Shown in pieces: positions 7,955-17,300 of a DNA stretch of 40,806 nucleotides. The stretch's first letter is position 1. Every line of letters begins with the position of its first letter. This DNA comes from Gammaproteobacteria bacterium (GTDB lineage Bacteria > Pseudomonadota > Gammaproteobacteria > Arenicellales > Poriferihabitantaceae): positions 1-40,806 of the forward strand of contig WTGA01000105.1 in NCBI GenBank assembly GCA_011523765.1, given 5' to 3'. The translations under genes and the position numbers were made by a program. The notes under the pieces are model-generated. The model worked only from the letters and a program-made list of their open reading frames with translations, had not been told where the DNA came from and did not search any database.

Positions 7955-9136
7955 ATGGAATCCACCCCATGCATCGATGAATTCCGGGCCGGGGTCCGCG
8001 CCTACATCCGGACTCATTTGCCCGTTGCATTGCGGAAACTGGTGGAGTCGGAACGCATGGACATCCCCAAGGAACTGCAGCGGCAGTGGCATCGTCGGTT
8101 GCAGGCAAAAGGCTGGGGATGCCCAGGCTGGCCCGTGGAGCACGGCGGCCCGGGCTGGTCCGACCTGCAGCAGTACGTCTTCGAACGGGAAATTGCCCTG
8201 GCCGACGCACCGCGACCCATGGTCTACGGGACCGGGATGCTGGGGCCCACCATCATGGAATTCGGCACCGAGGAGCAGAAGCGGGACATTCTGCCCGGAA
8301 TCCGGAATGCGGAGGATTTCTGGTGCCAGGGGTATTCCGAACCCGGTGCCGGGTCGGACCTGGCCTCGCTGCGGTGCCGGGCCGTCCGCGATGGCGGAAG
8401 TTATGTCATCAATGGCTCGAAAATGTGGACCAGCGAGGCCCATATCGCGGACCGCATGTTCGGCCTGTTTCGCACGGATTCTTCCGGAAAGAAACAATAC
8501 GGCATTACCTTCCTGTTGCTGGACATGGATATGGAAGGGATTGATGTCCAGCCGATCAGGACCTACGATGGCGCCGGTCCGGAAATCAACCAGGTGTTTT
8601 TCAAGGATGTCCGGGTTCCGGTACAAAATCGGGTCGGCAAGGAAAACCAGGGCTGGGGGATTGCCAAATACCTGTTGGGCCTGGAACGTTTTGGCACCGC
8701 GGAAGTTTCCCGCTCCATGCGAACGCTGGAACGGCTGAAACAGTTTGCCCACACCATGGAGAGAAACAACCGGCCATTGATTGATCACAGTGATATCCGG
8801 TACCGGCTGAGCCAGTGTGAAATCGAGTTGCGCGCACTGGAGTTGACGGAATACCGCATGCTCTTCGGGTCCGAGCCCGCAGGAGCCGAAGCATCGCTGT
8901 TGAAATTGCGCGGCACCCAGGTCCAAAACCGAATCCTCGAGCTCTTCCATGACATCACAGGGGAATATGCTTTGATTGACGGTTCCGACCCCGGTTCGGT
9001 TGCCCATCTCCCCGACTCCCTGCCTCAGGCGGGTTTCATTGCCCGGGCACATTTCAATTTCCGCAAAACAGAAATCTATGCCGGCTCCAGCGAAATCCAG
9101 AAAAACATCATCGCCAAGGCAGTACTGGGGCTGTAG
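7955..9136 (+). CDS. Acyl-CoA dehydrogenase, first of an adjacent pair
   Basis: FAD-dependent acyl-CoA dehydrogenase of 393 residues that introduces a trans-2 double bond into a thioester-bound acyl chain. Full-length domain order: helical N-terminus, beta domain with QGYSEPGAGSDLA (125-137) and GSKMWTSEAH (154-163), helical C-terminus ending YAGSSEIQ (375-382). The latter position carries Ala where medium-chain enzymes have the catalytic Glu. The base may instead be Glu244 in LLGLERFG, as proposed for alpha2beta2 bacterial ACADs. The next gene, a diverged ACAD, starts 7 nt after the stop. Such paired genes often encode hetero-oligomers, so this is probably the catalytic subunit. Its proximity to an ACP, a PPTase and a PKS raises the possibility of an acyl-ACP or polyketide substrate, but beta-oxidation is equally possible. 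Confidence 0.92.
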   Translation: MESTPCIDEFRAGVRAYIRTHLPVALRKLVESERMDIPKELQRQWHRRLQAKGWGCPGWPVEHGGPGWSDLQQYVFEREIALADAPRPMVYGTGMLGPTIMEFGTEEQKRDILPGIRNAEDFWCQGYSEPGAGSDLASLRCRAVRDGGSYVINGSKMWTSEAHIADRMFGLFRTDSSGKKQYGITFLLLDMDMEGIDVQPIRTYDGAGPEINQVFFKDVRVPVQNRVGKENQGWGIAKYLLGLERFGTAEVSRSMRTLERLKQFAHTMERNNRPLIDHSDIRYRLSQCEIELRALELTEYRMLFGSEPAGAEASLLKLRGTQVQNRILELFHDITGEYALIDGSDPGSVAHLPDSLPQAGFIARAHFNFRKTEIYAGSSEIQKNIIAKAVLGL

Positions 9137-9143
9137 GAACGAC

Positions 9144-10322
9144 ATGTTTGTGCTGAGCGAAGAGCAGGAGTTGATCCGAAGCAGCGTATCGCGGTATGTG
9201 GCCGAGCAGTTTTCATTCCACACAAGACAACGGATCCTGAAGAGCGAATCGGGCTATGATCCTGACCAATGGCGCCAGTTCGCCGAACTCGGCTGGCTGG
9301 GCATGGCCATTCCTGAAGAATATGGAGGATATGGCGGGAATATCCTGGACATCGCCCTGGTCTGCCAGGAATTCGCCAGGGCCCTGCTCGTCTCGCCGTA
9401 CCTGACGACCGTTGGCGTGGCCCGCGCCGCGTTGGTCCTTTCGGCCAGCCACTCCCAGAAAACACGTTATCTCGGCCAAATCGCGGAAGGCAGGGCCATC
9501 ATCTCCTGTGCTCTGAATGAACACGAAGATCCATCTTTCACGATACAAACCGAGGCCCGCCGGTCCGGGAATGATTACCTCCTCAACGGCTGCAAGCGCC
9601 TGGTTCCTTTCGGGGACCAGGCAGACCATCTCATTGCAAGTGCCCTGCTTGACGGAGAGGTCGCTCTGTTCATCGTTCCATCCCGCTCCGCCGGCGTAAC
9701 GAAAAGACCCTACAAGATGTATGATGGGTGGCGGGCCGCAGATATCGATTTTTCCAGGGTAACCCTTTCCCGGGACCAGGTCCTTCCTGGCACCACCGAG
9801 GAGAAAATAGCCTGCATACAGGACATCGAAACCGCATTGATGTGCACCGAAACCTCGGCAATGATGTGGGAGATCCACCATCAGACCCTGGACTACATGA
9901 AACAGCGGGAGCAGTTCGGACAGACGTTAAGCCAGATGCCTGCGCTGCAGCATCGCATTGTCGACCTCTATGTCCAGTGCCAGTTGGCACAGTCCATGGC
10001 TGAAAACGCGGTTTTGGCGGTGAACGGAAGCATGCCTGCTGCAGAACGCATGCGGGAGGTCTCCGCCGCCAAAGCGCATATTGCGGAACAGGGACGTCTT
10101 GTGGGCAAGGAAGGCATCCAACTCCACGGCGGCATGGGCATGACCGATGAGGTCGCGGTAGGACACTACCTGAAAAGGATCACGAGTATGGCCCAAATGA
10201 ACGGTGACGTGAATTGGCACCGTTATCGATATCACCGCCTGGATCCCTTTCAGCCGAATGACCCCCGCCCAGACGGGAACCCAGAACATGAAACGCAAGG
10301 CCCACCCGGGCGTGTTCCTTGA
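9144..10322 (+). CDS. Acyl-CoA dehydrogenase, second of the pair
   Basis: 392-residue ACAD-family protein. It begins MFVLSEEQELIRSSVSRYVAE and keeps the FAD/oligomer motif QREQFGQTL and the C-terminal LHGGMGMTDEV. The middle beta domain is more diverged: the usual SEP-G-SD and W-x-TNG/S segments are not evident (ISCALNEHEDPSF and NGCKRLVPFG occupy their places). A catalytic base is not obvious. This matches the non-catalytic partner type in heteromeric ACADs. An ATG at 9144, 7 nt after the upstream stop and in the conserved register, is chosen over the longer open frame starting within the first ACAD. TGA at 10320-10322. Translation is likely coupled to the upstream gene. Confidence 0.88.
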   Translation: MFVLSEEQELIRSSVSRYVAEQFSFHTRQRILKSESGYDPDQWRQFAELGWLGMAIPEEYGGYGGNILDIALVCQEFARALLVSPYLTTVGVARAALVLSASHSQKTRYLGQIAEGRAIISCALNEHEDPSFTIQTEARRSGNDYLLNGCKRLVPFGDQADHLIASALLDGEVALFIVPSRSAGVTKRPYKMYDGWRAADIDFSRVTLSRDQVLPGTTEEKIACIQDIETALMCTETSAMMWEIHHQTLDYMKQREQFGQTLSQMPALQHRIVDLYVQCQLAQSMAENAVLAVNGSMPAAERMREVSAAKAHIAEQGRLVGKEGIQLHGGMGMTDEVAVGHYLKRITSMAQMNGDVNWHRYRYHRLDPFQPNDPRPDGNPEHETQGPPGRVP

Positions 10323-10583
10323 CGGCGGCGGCGGAGACTTCTTTGCACACACCGGGTCCGGCTTTTTTTTCGGCAACCATTGCATACCGCTGAACCGGAC
10401 CGGAATTGGTTCGATGCAGTGAACACAACGCGATACGGAAGACAAACCGAGCGCGACCCGGTGATTTCCGGTATTTCCCGGCCAGGAACGGTGCGAAAGA
10501 TTTTTCTTGAAACTCGTCTATCTGATTGTTTTCAATTGAAAAGAAGCCTGGAAGGAATGGCTGAAGTGGAGGCGGACAGTTTT
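10323..10583. other. Intergenic region with a T8 tract
   Basis: About 260 bp between the ACAD pair and the promoter of the acyl carrier protein gene. A run of eight T (10363-10370) follows GC-rich sequence about 40 nt after the ACAD stop and may mark transcription termination. The preceding hairpin is only three to four base pairs, so I do not call a terminator. No gene is seen. Confidence 0.4.
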
Positions 10584-10612
10584 TTGACACACACATTCGA
10601 TAAAGCTACAAT
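10584..10612 (+). promoter_or_regulatory. Sigma70-type promoter for the acyl carrier protein gene
   Basis: TTGACA at 10584-10589, a 17-nt spacer, then TACAAT at 10607-10612: a perfect -35 and a 5/6 -10 at ideal spacing. The acyl carrier protein ATG follows at 10684, preceded by GGGAG at 10669-10673. The -10 lies inside a 17-bp tandem duplication, so a second TACAAT follows at 10624-10629. This is the strongest promoter-like sequence I found in the window and implies the ACP/PPTase unit is transcribed separately from the ACAD genes. Confidence 0.75.
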
Positions 10613-10631
10613 GCCGATAAAGCTACAATGC
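10598..10631 (+). repeat. Perfect 17-bp tandem duplication spanning the -10 element
   Basis: Two identical copies of cgataaagctacaatgc at 10598-10614 and 10615-10631. Each contains TACAAT, so the -10 hexamer is duplicated downstream of a single TTGACA. Confidence 0.95.
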
Positions 10632-10683
10632 TGTCCCTTGTCAACTCATAAATTGGAAATCAAATTCCGGGAGAAAATAACTT

Positions 10684-10905
10684 ATGACCGCTGTTGAAAA
10701 ACGTGTTGGAGACCTCGTCGAAGAACATTTGGGCATTTCTGATCGATCGGCGCTGGATACAAATGTCCGTGAACTTGGAGTGAACTCGATGGATGCCGTT
10801 AATTTTCTTAAAACCATCAACCAGGAGTTCTCGGTGAATATTTCTCCGGAAGAAGCGGCGAATTTTTCCAAACTGAGAGACCTGGTCAACCATCTGGGAG
10901 GTTGA
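10684..10905 (+). CDS. Free-standing acyl carrier protein
   Basis: 73-residue carrier protein of the phosphopantetheine-binding family. The modification site is Ser35 in LGVNSMDAVNFL, followed by the usual helix III/IV pattern (FSVNISPEEAANFSKLRDLVNHL). The motif reads N-S-M instead of the common D-S-L, placing a neutral Asn where most ACPs have Asp. ATG start at 10684 with GGGAG ten bases upstream and a strong promoter in front. The gene is followed, after 160 nt, by a phosphopantetheinyl transferase that could activate it. Because the neighbouring PKS ends in a ketosynthase without its own downstream carrier domain, this protein is the obvious candidate to serve that domain in trans, or to present substrates to the ACAD pair. 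Those roles are inference. Confidence 0.9.
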   Translation: MTAVEKRVGDLVEEHLGISDRSALDTNVRELGVNSMDAVNFLKTINQEFSVNISPEEAANFSKLRDLVNHLGG

Positions 10906-11065
10906 CCCACAGCCCGGACACCGCTTTGTGCATTTTGAGTGTTCCGGGACAGTGACCACAGATGCTGAATGCAACCAGAAAATTGGAGCAGGTTTTGTCC
11001 GGCTGATTCCCGTTGTTGAGGCCGTTGCCTGGGACAGTCCACCTTCCCCGAAATCCTGAATTGCC

Positions 11066-11797
11066 ATGCCTGCCAATGTTTCCTGGGTCCGCAAGTTCCG
11101 TGAGACGGGCGATGTCGCAGTGGTCCATGTTGACCTGACGCCTCAAGAGGACCGTGAACGCCACGCCTTGTCGTGGCTTGACGATGATGAACAGGTCCGC
11201 TGGCACCGGTATCGGTACGACCGCCCCCGCCGCGAATTCGCCCTGTGCCGTTCTGCCCTGCGGTCCATCCTGTGCAGACGGCTCGATTGCAAGAATGCAC
11301 AACTCTCGTTCGGCACTGCCAGACATGGAAAACCCTTTGCCCGGATAGGAGGGGTGCCTGCCTCGATCAGTTTCAATGTCAGTCACAGCGGCAAGCATGG
11401 ACTGGTTGGAATTGCGCCACAGGGGCGTCTCGGCGTGGATGTGGAGGAACGCATCCCCCGCATCGACCTCGAAGGGATCGGCAAGATGGTGTTTGGCCCG
11501 TACGAGCAAAGAGACTTGACATTGATGGGAGGAAGTGAAAAAAACCATTTTTTCTTTGCGCTCTGGACACTCAAGGAGGCACTGATCAAGGCCCTTGGAA
11601 CGGGTTTTTCCCTGGACCCCTCCCGATTCGAGATCCCGTCGACCATGCGGCGCGGCGCAAGAAACAGCCTGTTTCGGTTCCCTCATTTGCCGAATGTTAC
11701 CTGGAAACTTGAAAATCTGGGCAACACGGATTTCGCCGCCACCATTGCCCACGAACTGGACCCGGCCCCCGGCCAGAGGGTAATTGAGGAAGCATGA
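11066..11797 (+). CDS. 4'-phosphopantetheinyl transferase, Sfp type
   Basis: Transfers phosphopantetheine from CoA to the conserved Ser of carrier proteins. 243 residues, the size of Sfp/Gsp-type enzymes with two pseudo-repeated halves. Diagnostic motifs: FNVSHSG (103-109), GVDVEE (123-128, metal-binding Asp and Glu) and WTLKEALIKALGTG (167-180, catalytic Glu/Lys). ATG at 11066, 160 nt after the ACP stop, same strand. Probable clients are the ACP at 10684-10905 and the internal ACP domain of the PKS. A dedicated Sfp-type enzyme beside a PKS is typical of secondary-metabolite or special-lipid loci rather than primary fatty acid synthesis, which normally uses AcpS. Confidence 0.93.
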   Translation: MPANVSWVRKFRETGDVAVVHVDLTPQEDRERHALSWLDDDEQVRWHRYRYDRPRREFALCRSALRSILCRRLDCKNAQLSFGTARHGKPFARIGGVPASISFNVSHSGKHGLVGIAPQGRLGVDVEERIPRIDLEGIGKMVFGPYEQRDLTLMGGSEKNHFFFALWTLKEALIKALGTGFSLDPSRFEIPSTMRRGARNSLFRFPHLPNVTWKLENLGNTDFAATIAHELDPAPGQRVIEEA

Positions 11798-12595
11798 TAT
11801 CCGGTCATTGAGCACCTGGCGCGGACAATCTGCGAGTGGCCACGGCAGGAATGCCCGGACCTGACCGGTGCCCACCCGGGTCCGTACGTGCCCAGCGGAG
11901 GCAGGCGGCTTCCACCTTGGCATTCAGCGGCAAAACGTAGATTCAACCATGGACTACGCGCGGTCACCAACACCCGCAAGAACCCTTTGTACTGGCACAT
12001 CCGCTCCCCGAAGAAACCGCGGGGTTGCGCCCCTGTGCAACCCTTTCATCCACAAATACAATACTTTATGGGAAAGTTCCTGCAAATCCGAAGCAACCAG
12101 GAACCGGGAAACCGCCCCATCATTCCCTGCCCCGACTTCCCGCAGGTTGGAATGCACACAGCGGCAAAATTCGGGCCTGCCATCATGAAGCATAGCCATA
12201 TGCCGAATCTCTGGAGTGTCACCGCCACGCTCCTGGTTATGACGGTGGCGGATACCGACCAGGACAGGCAGGCTTTCGGCATTCGCATCACGATGGCCGC
12301 GGGCAGTAGCATCCTGACCCGATACGCCGGGGGCAACAGGTTGCAGACCGGGTCCAAGGAGACCGTTCCCGGCAGATTTTCGTTGATCTGACAACAACCC
12401 TCGGACACGCTGGTTTCGGGGGACCAATGGCATGTCCTGGATATCGGGCACCTGGCGGAGGACGGAAATGACAAATCGTCTGCACATCCTTGGGATCAGG
12501 GCTGGTCAGGAAAGTCCCCGGGCAAACCGCCCATCATGGACAAAGTCCGCTCGACCCCGCCGATTTGAAAACCCGGATTGTTTTTGAGTCCTGAA
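11798..12595. other. Long region without a recognisable gene
   Basis: Nearly 800 bp between the PPTase and the convergent alpha/beta hydrolase. Overlapping open frames exist on both strands (for example minus 11954-12487 and 12046-12474, plus 11888-12391), but I recognise no family, none has a convincing ribosome-binding site, and they overlap one another. It may be decayed coding sequence. Confidence 0.45.
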
Positions 12596-13510
12596 TCACC
12601 GCGGCAAAAGGTGGTGGGACTCCAGGAAATCCCGCATCACCCTGACACATTCCTCCGGCTGCTCCAGTTGAAGCAGGTGCGTCGCCTCAGGCAGAAAATC
12701 ATAGTCTACATGCAATATGTCCCCCAGATCAAAAGTCGGAAGAAACGAATACGGCAGGATGGGGTCGGCGCCAATGACTTTCGTCGGGCAGCAAAATCTT
12801 TCGAAGTCCACCATGACGGCAAACGCCCTGGCATGGTGGATGACCTGAGCTTCATAGTCCCGGGGACAGCGTAGTTCATAGCCCGGCCCGTTTTCGCATT
12901 CACGAAGCGTGGAGCTTGCGTACAGTTCAAGAGTTCCGTGGACCACCCGGCTGAAAGCTGGAATGTAACGCAAAAAATCCGCACATTCCGCAATGGATTC
13001 GAACCACTCGGTGCGTCGCTGTGTCATCTCGGCACAACGCCTGGTGGCCACGTCGAACTCCTCCGGGTATTCGTCGGGCTTGCATACCGGAGGGTCGAAC
13101 AGGATGCGAGCGGAAAATTCTCTTCCGTGAGTAGGCGAGAGCAGTGACGTCAGTGCTGAAATAGAGTGAAATACACCAATTTTCGGTTTTTCGCCAAAGC
13201 GGCGGTCGATTGCTTCGAGAATACGGTCGTGGTCCTGAACGAAAGTGGGAAGGTTGTGTACGTTTGGAGAACCGACAGCGTTCCAGCCATGGTTTCGGAG
13301 GTCATGGATGATGAGATCAAACTCTTCAGTGAGCAATGACCAGAATGGATAGTAAAGGTCAATTGCGAGACCGTTTCCGTGACAAAGGACGAGTCTGGGG
13401 CCTGCCGCATTCCCATGGCGCCGCAGGACAATTACGGTGCCATCATCCATGCGAACCTCATGGATGGCAACCGGTTCGGGTATCTCCCAAACTTTTTCTG
13501 AAGCCGTCAT
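12596..13510 (-). CDS. Alpha/beta hydrolase
   Basis: 304-residue alpha/beta-hydrolase-fold enzyme. The oxyanion segment is LCHGNG (42-47), the nucleophile elbow is GVFHSIS with Ser116, and the C-terminal catalytic His is in EATHLLQLEQPEE (about residue 278). The elbow departs from G-x-S-x-G (F-H-S-I-S). The frame extends upstream to a TTG at 13576, but the ATG at 13510 fits the family start better. It lies between the PPTase and the PKS on the opposite strand. The PKS has no thioesterase domain, so this could hydrolyse or transfer the finished chain, but nothing in the sequence proves it and a housekeeping esterase or lipase is possible. Confidence 0.85.
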   Translation of the reverse strand: MTASEKVWEIPEPVAIHEVRMDDGTVIVLRRHGNAAGPRLVLCHGNGLAIDLYYPFWSLLTEEFDLIIHDLRNHGWNAVGSPNVHNLPTFVQDHDRILEAIDRRFGEKPKIGVFHSISALTSLLSPTHGREFSARILFDPPVCKPDEYPEEFDVATRRCAEMTQRRTEWFESIAECADFLRYIPAFSRVVHGTLELYASSTLRECENGPGYELRCPRDYEAQVIHHARAFAVMVDFERFCCPTKVIGADPILPYSFLPTFDLGDILHVDYDFLPEATHLLQLEQPEECVRVMRDFLESHHLLPR

Positions 13511-14335
13511 CGGGCACCCGGTTTTCCCCGGGGAGTCATCACTCAAGCGAAGGTATCTCCATTTTGCGGTAGTCAACCGGTCCAGTGGATGGTTTGCGTG
13601 TTCCAGCGGAAGGTGCTGCCCTTCTAGGAAATCACCACATTATTATTTTTAACTGGAGGAAAAAGTCAACAAGAGAAACCGGCACAAGAGAAACCGGCTC
13701 CGAAAACATTCTAACTGGACACTGTCAATCCGGACATGCAGCAGGATGGTCCCCGCACTGCAGCGCTGACCCATGTTTACCATCCATTTTCACAAGTATT
13801 GACATGCCAAGGATTTGCGGGACAAAAAAAGTAAGGCACTACAAATGCCTTCAAACCGGATTTCTTACGGCTCGGATGATCATCTTCTGTGTGCCCCGGC
13901 AAATCAATCAGGGCCGAAGGCATCCAGAATCGCTTGTGCACGGGCTCCGGTCGGGTCGCCTTGGTCACACCGTCGACACCCCGGAACGTTGCGGGGACGC
14001 GCTGGTGATCGGAGAAAATATGACACAGGGCAATCCAGCTGCTGACCGCATTCCACGGCCCCGCAGGCGATCAGACGCTTTCGGATGACCGAGACCATCT
14101 GACAGGAGACCACGGCGATGAACGGAGATCCCTGCACGCACAGCGGCTTGTGGTGGATGAGACGCAGTCACGGTTCGGATTTCAGGGAGCAGAAGACCGC
14201 CGCCAAACCCTCCTGAGCGGATACGCTTGAATCTTCCCTACGAACGCGCTGTACGCGGTATGATAGACTTGATTGACCGCACACATAGATTGACCTTTTG
14301 CAACTGGCTCTTGGCAAAACAGAGTGGGGGCCCCA
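13511..14335. other. Long upstream region of the PKS gene
   Basis: About 825 bp between the divergent hydrolase and PKS starts. The part at 13636-13900 is more AT-rich. It contains a perfect 15-bp tandem repeat (13669-13698) and an isolated SD-like ggagga at 13655-13660 with no following start codon. A TATGAT at 14259-14264 could be a -10 for the PKS, but no -35 sits at normal spacing. Short open frames on both strands have no recognisable family. The length suits a regulatory region or a deleted gene. Confidence 0.45.
13669..13698 (+). repeat. Perfect 15-bp tandem repeat
   Basis: acaagagaaaccggc occurs twice head to tail at 13669-13683 and 13684-13698, upstream of the PKS gene and outside any recognised gene. 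Confidence 0.95.
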
Positions 14336-17300
14336 ATGCGACAAGACAGGTATCCAAGCTTTTCTACCGAACCGGAAAACCGAACTCCGAAGATGAAGTC
14401 ACCCGCGGAGGGCATCGCGATCGTGGGGATGGCGTGCCGATTTCCCGGCGCGCCAAGTATCCCGGCCTTCTGGGACCTGCTCGAATCCGGCGGGAACGCG
14501 GTCTCTGAAATACTCCCGGGTTCGGGCAATCGACGCGTGGACGAGCTGTTTTCAAATGTCCCGAATCCAGGGGGTGCTTGCCGTTACTGCGCCTATGTCG
14601 AGGGAATTGACGAATTCGATGCGGGATTCTTCCGGATATCACCAGTCGAAGCCCAGTTGCTGGACCCACAACAGCGAATGATGCTGGAAACCACTTGGCA
14701 GGCTCTTGAGGACGCAGGGATCAATCCGGACCGACTGAAAGGCAGCCGTGCCGGAGTCTACACCGGAATCAGCAACGACGAGTACAGAATGCTGGTGGTG
14801 GAGTCGGACAAACCTGCCGAGGCAGCTTCTTGTCTCTACGCCCTGAGCGGTACGAATTTGAACGGTACCAGCGGACGGGTCTCTTTCGTACTGGGCCTCA
14901 TGGGGCCGGCGAAAGCTGTGGACGCCGCATGCGCGTCGTCCCTGGTGTCGGTACACGACGCGGTGTCGGACCTGCAGCAGGGCAAGGCGGACCTGGCCAT
15001 TGCAGGTGGTGTGCAGGCAATCCTGAATGGCCGGGTATTCGAACTTCGTGCGGACTCGATGATGCTCTCTCCCGATGGACAGTGCAAGGCGTTCGATGCC
15101 TCCGCAAACGGTTATGTCCGGGGCGAAGGCTGCGGGGTCGTGGTTCTCAAGCGACTACGAGAAGCGGAAGCGGATGGTGATCGGATCTGGGGAGTCATCC
15201 GGGGTTCGGCGGTCAATCATGGTGGCGCGAGCAGCGGGTTGACGGTGCCGCACACACCCGCCCTGGAACAGGTGATCGAAGCGGCGCTCTCGCATGCTGG
15301 AGTTGCTGCAGCGGAAGTGGATTACCTTGAGGCACACGGGACCGGAACGGCGGTGGGCGATCCGATCGAGATTGATGCCGTAGCCGCCGTCTACGGCAGG
15401 GGCCGCAAAGCCGGCCAACCACTGCTTGTCGGCTCGGTGAAGACCAACGTCGGCCACCTGGAGTCCGCGGCAGGAATTGCCGGTCTGATGAAGGCAGTAC
15501 TGGTCATGCAACGGAAAGTGATTCCGAAACACTTGCATTTCCGGAATCCTGATCCGGGGGTTGACTGGGATAAACTCCCCTTGCAGGTGACATCATCCAG
15601 GATGGACCTTCCGCAACGCGACAGGCGGCGGCTGGCAGGAGTGAATTCGTTCGGGATCTCCGGGACGAACGCTCACCTGATTGTGGAAGAATACCGTACA
15701 CCGGACGAGGGGCCGCACGGGCGGGTTGCAGGTTCTGCACAGGCAGTGATGTCGCGGCTGCCGTCGATCGTGAAGGACCTGCCATTACCGCAGGGAAAGT
15801 TCCGGCAACGCAGGACCCGTTTGCTGCCGCTGTCCGGGAAATCGGAAGACGCTCTTCGGGAACTTGTGGAGCGATATCTTGCCTGGCTCAAAGAGCAGGC
15901 AAAGGAGCTGACTGCAGCAGGCACTGCCTCAGAGCTTCTGCTCTCGGATATGGCCTGGACAGCGGGGGTCGGGCGAAGCCATTTCGATCACCGCGCAGGG
16001 GTGGTGTTTCACGATGCCGGGTCGTTGCAAAAACGCCTGGAAAATCTGATCGAGGCGGAAAAAGACGAAAGACGGCACCCGGCAGCCAAAGTGGCGTTTG
16101 CATATACCGGACAGGGGAGCCAGTGGGCCGGGATGGGAGAGGCGCTTTACGAAAGCGAGCCAGTGGTGCGAGCGGTTCTTGACCGCTGTGAAGAGGTTTT
16201 TCATGCGGAAAGGGGGGTCTCCTTGCTGGACGTGATGTTTGGTCGGGGCGGGAAAGGCAAACTCGACGATACGGCGTGGGAACAGCCAGCACTTTATGCG
16301 CTCGAATGTGCGCTGACGGCACTCTGGGCAAGCGTGGGAGTTCGCCCCAGCGTGGTGGTGGGACACAGTGTCGGGGAACTGGCCGCGGCACAGGCGGCGG
16401 GAGTCTACAGCCTGGAAGACGGAATGAGGTTTGCCACGGTGCGAGGCATGCTCCTGTCGGCGACCGAACCGGGGGCCATGTCCGCGATTTTTGCTTCGCC
16501 GGAGCAGGTGGCAGGGATGGTAGAAGCCGTCAACGCATCATCTGCCGGAGTCGGGCTGAGCATCTCCGCAGACAACGGTAGCCACCAGGTTGTGAGCGGC
16601 CCGGTTGCAGAAATTGAAAGTCTTTTGAAGCGTTGCGGTTCTGAGGAAGTCCAGACAAGGCGGTTGAATACCAGCCGGGCATTCCACAGCGCCCTGCTGG
16701 AGCCGGCTCTGGACGCACTGGAAGCGTCTTTGCATGGTGTAGAGATCAACCCCCCTACCCTCACTGTAGTCAGCAACTTGACTGGACGGGCAGTAGAGAC
16801 TGGTCAAGTGCTGGACGGAGCCTACTGGAGGCGGCATGCCCGTGAGGCGGTGGCATTTGCGAGTGGCATCAGGACGTTGGCGGAACTCGGAGTGGACCTG
16901 GTGGTGGAGTTGGGTCCGCGTCAGTTGCTGGGCACGATGGCAATTTCGGCCTGGCCGGAGTCGGCACAAACCCCTGCGCCGATAGTAGTCCCGAGCCTGT
17001 GCCCACCGTCCGGAGATACCCCGGAGCACACAGGGAGAGACGGCTTCATGGCAGGAGTTGCACAAGTGTACCAGACGGGTCTCCCGATTCACTTTGAGGG
17101 GCTGTTCTCGGGGGAAGCACGGCGACGTATTTCGATACCAGGTTATCCGTTCCAGCGCGAACGCTACTGGATCGAGACAACGAAGAGACGACGGCAGAAC
17201 ACCGGACACCCCTTGTTGGGCGACCGGCACGAATCTGCCAGTGGTGAAGTAACGTACGAAACGGAAGTTTTCCCCTCAGACCCTGAATGGCTGGGCGATC

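Noticed and set aside
7892..9223. 443-codon minus-strand open frame
   Set aside because: Opposite the first acyl-CoA dehydrogenase, whose motifs are clear.
10351..10370. Intrinsic terminator with T8 after the ACAD genes
   Set aside because: The only hairpin before the T tract is three to four base pairs; kept only as a remark.
14227..14264. Promoter TTGAAT...TATGAT for the PKS gene
   Set aside because: The spacer is 26 nt, too long for a sigma70 promoter; the TATGAT alone is not enough.
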